From CAYJAZ01 sp964371865 (lineage in GTDB: Bacteria; Desulfobacterota; Desulfovibrionia; Desulfovibrionales; Desulfovibrionaceae), in assembly GCA_964371865.1 (NCBI GenBank), contig CAYJOR010000055.1:1-17586 (forward strand): a stretch of DNA of 17,586 nucleotides, read 5' to 3'. Each line of letters starts with the position of its first letter. Positions within the stretch are counted from its first letter, which is position 1. Both the position numbers and the translations under genes were made by a program. Shown here piece after piece: positions 14,222 through 17,586 of the stretch. A model generated the notes under the pieces. The model searched no databases. It was not told the origin of the DNA and saw only the letters and a program-made list of their open reading frames with translations.

Positions 14222-15007
14222 ATGATGCGTTCATTATGGACAGGTGCAACCGGTATGGTGGCACAACAATTAAATATCGACGTTATTTCAAACAACTTAG
14301 CAAACGTAAATACCGCCTCTTTTAAAAAGAGTCGTGCTGAATTTGAAGATTTAATGTATCAAAACATGCGCATTGCCGGTTCTTCAACAGCTGGCGATAA
14401 CCAGGTTCCTGTTGGCATGCAAGTTGGTATGGGTGTTCGTTCCGTAGCTGTTCACAAGTTTTTTGATCAAGGCGACTTTCAAAATTCAGGCAACCCGCTT
14501 GACGTAGCTATAGAAGGCGATGGTTTCTTCCAAGTAGCTGTTGGCGATCAAACTATGTATACAAGAGCCGGTGCATTTAAGCTTGATTCAGAAGGTACTA
14601 TCGTAACTGCAAATGGCTATGTGCTACAACCTGAATTTAGTGTTCCTGCAGAAACTCGTTCAATCGCTATCTTAGAAAATGGTACTATTTCATGTATTGA
14701 TGGTAATGGTGAAGAAATTGCTACAAGCGATATCCCACTTTATACATTTGTAAACCCAGCAGGTTTAGATGCGCGTGGTAGAAACCTTTATACTCCTACA
14801 GTTGCATCAGGTGAAGCAGTTGAGGGTGTACCGGGTGAAGAAAATGTTGGAACATTGGCTCAAGGTTTCTTGGAAATGTCTAATGTTGAAATAGTAGATG
14901 AGATGGTAAACATGATTGTTGGTCAACGTGCGTATGAAATGAACTCAAAGTCAATTCAAACCTCTGACACTATGTTGCAAACTGCTGTTCAACTCAAAAG
15001 AACATAA
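14222..15007 (+). CDS. flgG: Flagellar basal-body distal rod protein FlgG
   Basis: 261 aa, the canonical FlgG length. FlgG builds the distal rod that spans the periplasm through the P- and L-rings. Seen: MMRSLWTGATGMVAQQLNID with ISNNLANVNTASFKKSRAEF (N-terminal rod domain), GNPLDVAIEGDGFFQV in the middle, and the C-terminal EIVDEMVNMIVGQRAYEMNS with QTSDTMLQT. An AAGGAG site precedes two tandem ATGs (14222 and 14225); I take the first. The 148-base gap after flgF contains no clear promoter or terminator that I can identify, so it is probably read from the flgF promoter. Confidence 0.98.
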   Translation: MMRSLWTGATGMVAQQLNIDVISNNLANVNTASFKKSRAEFEDLMYQNMRIAGSSTAGDNQVPVGMQVGMGVRSVAVHKFFDQGDFQNSGNPLDVAIEGDGFFQVAVGDQTMYTRAGAFKLDSEGTIVTANGYVLQPEFSVPAETRSIAILENGTISCIDGNGEEIATSDIPLYTFVNPAGLDARGRNLYTPTVASGEAVEGVPGEENVGTLAQGFLEMSNVEIVDEMVNMIVGQRAYEMNSKSIQTSDTMLQTAVQLKRT

Positions 15008-15033
15008 TTAATTGGTAAAAGAGGAGAATACAA

Positions 15034-16002
15034 ATGTATAATAACAAGTTACAGAAAATCTTTTTTGTATTCTTCATCTTTTGTATTTTCTTTATACAAG
15101 AAAGCTTTGCAGCAGATTGGCGAATTAAAGTTTATGATTCTGCTATTGCTGAAAACGATATAGTAACCCTCGGAGATATTGCCGAACCTCTTGGCTCTAT
15201 CTCACCTGCTGATTGGGGAAGACTTAAAACTATTCAGCTTTTTGCAGCGCCAAATGTTGAAGGCAAAGCCTTTCAAATATCAAAGAAAAAACTTCAAGAA
15301 TCACTTGAATATGTACTGGGTGACAGTGCAAGCTACCTCATTCTTCCAAATTCACTTGCTATTCAAAAAAAAGGTGACTTGCTAAGAGAAGCCGACCTTA
15401 TGCGCCTTGTTCAGCAATCATTACAGTACTCACTCTCCCAGCTTGACGGAATTTTTGAACTTACAGATTTTCGCCTTCCCCCTTATATTTTCTTACCTAC
15501 AAAAGGGCAAAGAGTGGAACTTGAAACAAAAGATGCAAAGGCTGGGCGAAACTCACTAAAATTTCACATCAAAGAACTTGATAATTCAACTGTAAAACGT
15601 TTTACAGGTAGTGTATTTGTCAATCTTTGGAAAGATGTGCCTGCACCTCTTCAACCTTATAATAGAGGCGATAGGCTAGAAGCGGATAACCTTACTTACA
15701 TCAGAAAAAACCTTGCCTACATAAAAGGCGAACCTTGGGATGGAAAGGGTGGTCCGTGGCAATTCAAAAGTGCTGTTGGTACTGAACAACCAATATTAAT
15801 GAGTGACTTAGCTCCTCTAGCAATGATTCGCAAAGGTCAGCTTATTACTATTCAATATCAAAAAGGTAATGTTACCGTAGCTCAACAGGGGCAAGCCCTT
15901 GAAGATGGTGGACCGGGTGACGTTATCAATGTTAGAAACACTCAAAGTAAAAAACTTGTATTTGGCACAGTTCTTAATGACTCAACTGTTGTCACACAAT
16001 AG
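15034..16002 (+). CDS. flgA: Flagellar P-ring assembly chaperone FlgA
   Basis: 322 aa, longer than the ~220 aa of enteric FlgA. FlgA is a periplasmic chaperone for assembly of the FlgI P-ring. Seen: a hydrophobic signal peptide (1-26, ending SFA before ADW), an extended N-terminal region (to about 200) that is poorly conserved, and a C-terminal SAF/FlgA domain with YNRGDRLEADNLTYIRKNL, IRKGQLITIQYQKGNVTV, GQALEDGGPGDVINVRNTQS and KLVFGTVL. AGAGGAG precedes the ATG. It is placed between flgG and flgH, 26 bases after one and 12 before the other, so one operon. FlgI, its client, is not encoded in this window. Confidence 0.95.
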   Translation: MYNNKLQKIFFVFFIFCIFFIQESFAADWRIKVYDSAIAENDIVTLGDIAEPLGSISPADWGRLKTIQLFAAPNVEGKAFQISKKKLQESLEYVLGDSASYLILPNSLAIQKKGDLLREADLMRLVQQSLQYSLSQLDGIFELTDFRLPPYIFLPTKGQRVELETKDAKAGRNSLKFHIKELDNSTVKRFTGSVFVNLWKDVPAPLQPYNRGDRLEADNLTYIRKNLAYIKGEPWDGKGGPWQFKSAVGTEQPILMSDLAPLAMIRKGQLITIQYQKGNVTVAQQGQALEDGGPGDVINVRNTQSKKLVFGTVLNDSTVVTQ

Positions 16003-16014
16003 AAGGATAGTAAC

Positions 16015-16698
16015 ATGAAAAAATTAGCAAGTCTTCTTCTCTGTATTATTTCTCTTTCTGCTTGTACGGCAGCAGAGCAAAAACCAACCCCTATTATGCC
16101 TGTAACTCAACCTATGGCATATCAAGAACCGGCTCCTACTTATTCAAATCCGGGCTCACTTTTCAATCCGAATGATCCAGTTGATCTTTATGCTGATGGA
16201 CGTGCTCGCCGTGTTGGAGATGTTATTCTTATCAATATTGTTGAAAATAACTACGCCAGTAACGAAGCTACTACAAACACTGAAAAGTCAGGTGGGATAG
16301 ATTTGACAGTAGATTCGTTCTTTGGTAAAAAAGAACTTCCTCTTTTTGGAGCAGTAGGTGGTCAAATGCTAGGAGTTACTTCTGGCAGTAACTTTGATGG
16401 CGAAGGTTCTACTGAGCGTTCCAATACAATAACTGCAACTGTTGCTGCACGTGTAGTTCGAGTTTATGCTGACGGACTTATGCAAGTTGAGGGCGCAAGA
16501 GAAACTCGTGTAAACAACGAAACTCAATATATTGTTGTACGCGGACTTGTAAGACCTCGTGACGTTTCTTCTGAAAATACTATCAATTCAACATCTATGG
16601 CAGATGCACAGATTGAATACTATGGTTCAGGCGTTATCTCTGATAAGCAAAAACCGGGCTGGCTTACAAGATTACTTGATGTTGTGTGGCCTTTATAA
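16015..16698 (+). CDS. flgH: Flagellar L-ring lipoprotein FlgH
   Basis: 227 aa, normal length. FlgH forms the outer-membrane L-ring around the distal rod. Seen: a lipoprotein signal peptide with lipobox LSAC (Cys17 as the acylated residue), a proline-rich stretch (about 23-42), GSLFNPNDPVDLYADGRARR, VGDVILINIVENNYASNEAT, RSNTITATVAARVV, and the C-terminal VVRGLVRPRDVSSENTINST with WLTRLLDVVWPL at the end. An AGAAGGA site precedes the ATG. It is the last gene of the operon here: flgI and flgJ, which commonly follow, are replaced by a hairpin and a MITE-like element. Confidence 0.98.
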   Translation: MKKLASLLLCIISLSACTAAEQKPTPIMPVTQPMAYQEPAPTYSNPGSLFNPNDPVDLYADGRARRVGDVILINIVENNYASNEATTNTEKSGGIDLTVDSFFGKKELPLFGAVGGQMLGVTSGSNFDGEGSTERSNTITATVAARVVRVYADGLMQVEGARETRVNNETQYIVVRGLVRPRDVSSENTINSTSMADAQIEYYGSGVISDKQKPGWLTRLLDVVWPL

Positions 16699-16705
16699 AA
16701 ATTTA

Positions 16706-16752
16706 TATCCTTACATCATTAGAAATTATTTCTCTCTTTTGATGTAAGGATA
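16706..16752 (+). terminator. Strong hairpin at the 3' end of the flgFGAH operon
   Basis: TATCCTTACATCA (16706-16718) pairs perfectly over 13 bp with 16740-16752. The loop holds a second 6-bp stem, AGAAAT/ATTTCT (16721-16733). It begins 8 bases after the flgH stop. No T-run follows directly on the + strand, so it may act as a 3' stabiliser or an imperfect terminator. Confidence 0.6.
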
Positions 16753-16790
16753 AATTATTTAAAAAAATCTCTTGATTTAGAAATACTATC

Positions 16791-17012
16791 TAGGGTGTGT
16801 TTCTAAATTAAGAGATTTTGTATTTTTGACAAGGAAAAGTGAATTTTTATGAAAGGAGTTTATCAAAACATAAATGACTTGAATAAAAATTTACTTTGAC
16901 GAAGCTATTTGTTGATAAGTCTGATAGCGAAATATCGTTTTTTTATCAAAGTAATTCAGCTAATTTCATCTAACTATCAAAAATCAAAAGAATTAATTTA
17001 GAAACATACCTA
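16791..17012. repeat. Longer MITE-like element (family B), TA-flanked
   Basis: The left end TAGGGTGTGTTTCTAAATTA (from 16791) and, inverted, the right end TAGGTATGTTTCTAAATTA (to 17012) form terminal repeats with one mismatch and one deleted base. Both subterminal regions are similar to those of the 149-bp element at 6557-6709, for instance ATTCTTTTG just inside the right end. The interior of about 150 bp is different and contains its own inverted repeats (TACTTTGA/TCAAAGTA and GCTAT/ATAGC), so the whole can fold as a long hairpin. There is no ORF. It sits between flgH and the alaS end. Confidence 0.75.
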
Positions 17013-17095
17013 GTCAATTATAACTATTTGAATTTGTGCTTTATATGTATATGATTTAAAATCATACATACAAGGTACATTTTTTTTGGACTACC

Positions 17096-17115
17096 TTTCT
17101 AAATTAAGAAATTTT
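17096..17115 (+). repeat. Short fragment of MITE-like family B
   Basis: A 20-base stretch (TTTCTAAATTAAG followed by AAATTTT) differs at one position from the left end of the element at 16791. No matching right end is seen nearby, so it appears to be a remnant. Confidence 0.4.
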
Positions 17116-17129
17116 AAAGAAGATAATTT

Positions 17130-17184
17130 AAGAGGGGAAAACCTTGATTCTTTTAAAGAATCATGATTTCCCCCTATCAAGAAA
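17130..17184. repeat. Stem-loop of family A type, between flgH and alaS
   Basis: An outer stem, GGGGAAA (17134-17140) with TTTCCCC (17167-17173), encloses a perfect 9-bp inner stem, TGATTCTTT (17145-17153) with AAAGAATCA (17155-17163). GAGGGGAAAACC and TTTCCCCCT match the arms of the copies after fliQ and proC, but the CTCCCCCTTTCC tail is absent. On the - strand it follows the alaS stop by about 20-70 bases and could end that transcript. Confidence 0.6.
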
Positions 17185-17203
17185 AAATAATATAAATTAT
17201 ATC

Positions 17204-17586
17204 TTATAAACTTTCGATAAGACCTTTAAGTGCAAGAATAGCTTCATTAATACCTATAGTTCGTGTGCCGCCCGCTTGAGCTTGATCTGGGCGACCACCA
17301 CCAGAACCATCAATAAGTGGAGATAATTCTTTTACGATATCAGGTGCTGTAATTTTACTATGTAAGTCTTTAGATACGTAGATAATCATCTGAACTTTTC
17401 CTTCAATAATACTTGAAAGACAAGCTATACCACTAGGAAGTTTAGATTTTACATCATCCATCATTTCACGGAGAACTTTCACCGGAATATCTGAAGCATT
17501 ACAGATTACCACAGGAATATTATTAATCATTACTTTAGAGTCAGTTGGATTTGTAACTTTTCCTGCTCCACCATGAAGTTTAGCTT
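17204..17586 (-). CDS. alaS: Alanyl-tRNA synthetase, C-terminal end (5' part outside window)
   Basis: About 126 codons, open to the window edge, so the gene continues beyond it; the ATG at 17530 is internal. AlaS charges tRNA-Ala in the cytosol. Seen: the C-terminal DHHA1-type domain with LREMMDDVKSKLPSG, VQMIIYVSKDL, and the near-invariant GGGRPDQAQAGG followed by a short helix to the end. Catalytic, tRNA-binding and editing domains lie outside the window. A stem-loop repeat lies downstream of the stop. Confidence 0.95.
   Translation of the reverse strand, partial: AKLHGGAGKVTNPTDSKVMINNIPVVICNASDIPVKVLREMMDDVKSKLPSGIACLSSIIEGKVQMIIYVSKDLHSKITAPDIVKELSPLIDGSGGGRPDQAQAGGTRTIGINEAILALKGLIESL

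Noticed and set aside
1..17586. CRISPR arrays, tRNA or rRNA genes, phage or defence genes
   Set aside because: I looked for regular spaced repeats, tRNA T-arm signatures and defence-type proteins and saw none in the window.

Overview
The window looks like an AT-rich chromosomal segment of a flagellated Gram-negative bacterium. An L-ring lipoprotein (FlgH), a P-ring chaperone (FlgA) and a heptose-bisphosphate phosphatase imply an outer membrane with LPS, and two consensus sigma-54 promoters drive flagellar genes. The gene set and protein flavour (large FlgA, BPL_N-type protein, recA near alaS) suggest a Desulfovibrionaceae-like member of the Desulfobacterota. That assignment rests on recognition alone. 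One run of exactly 100 N shows the sequence is a draft scaffold, possibly a metagenome bin.

Layout. (1) 1-1997, + strand: the tail of a probable alpha-glucan phosphorylase, then fliO, fliP and fliQ of the flagellar export gate. (2) 1998-2413: a 400-bp gene-free stretch with two oppositely oriented copies of a G/C-armed stem-loop repeat and a separate hairpin. (3) 2414-5009, + strand: proA, gmhB and proC, two proline-biosynthesis enzymes around a heptose phosphatase. (4) 5010-7044: another stem-loop repeat, then a BPL_N/class-I-amidotransferase-like gene and a 110-aa unknown on the - strand, with MITE-like repeats on both sides of the BPL_N gene. (5) 7205-10759, - strand: recA, rpsT and ilvB, each with its own recognisable promoter. 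(6) 11021-12881, - strand: fliF and a 68-aa ORF that overlaps its end. (7) 12882-13126: a divergent control region with back-to-back consensus sigma-54 promoters. (8) 13127-16698, + strand: flgF, flgG, flgA and flgH (distal rod, P-ring chaperone, L-ring). (9) 16699-17203: a strong hairpin, a second MITE-like element and a third stem-loop. (10) 17204 to the end, - strand: the C-terminus of alaS.

The flagellar genes belong to one machine: FliF forms the MS-ring, FliO/P/Q the export gate, FlgF/FlgG the rod, FlgA assists P-ring assembly and FlgH forms the L-ring. The divergent sigma-54 pair would let one activator switch on the MS-ring gene and the rod/ring operon together.

Most notable points: (a) the 68-aa ORF after fliF matches the FliG-binding tail of FliF without gaps over 37 residues, so it looks like a detached second copy; (b) flgF appears broken only because two contigs with a 55-bp overlap were joined by an arbitrary N spacer; (c) two dispersed intergenic repeat families are present, one MITE-like with a TA target and one of stem-loops with an internally variable hairpin.
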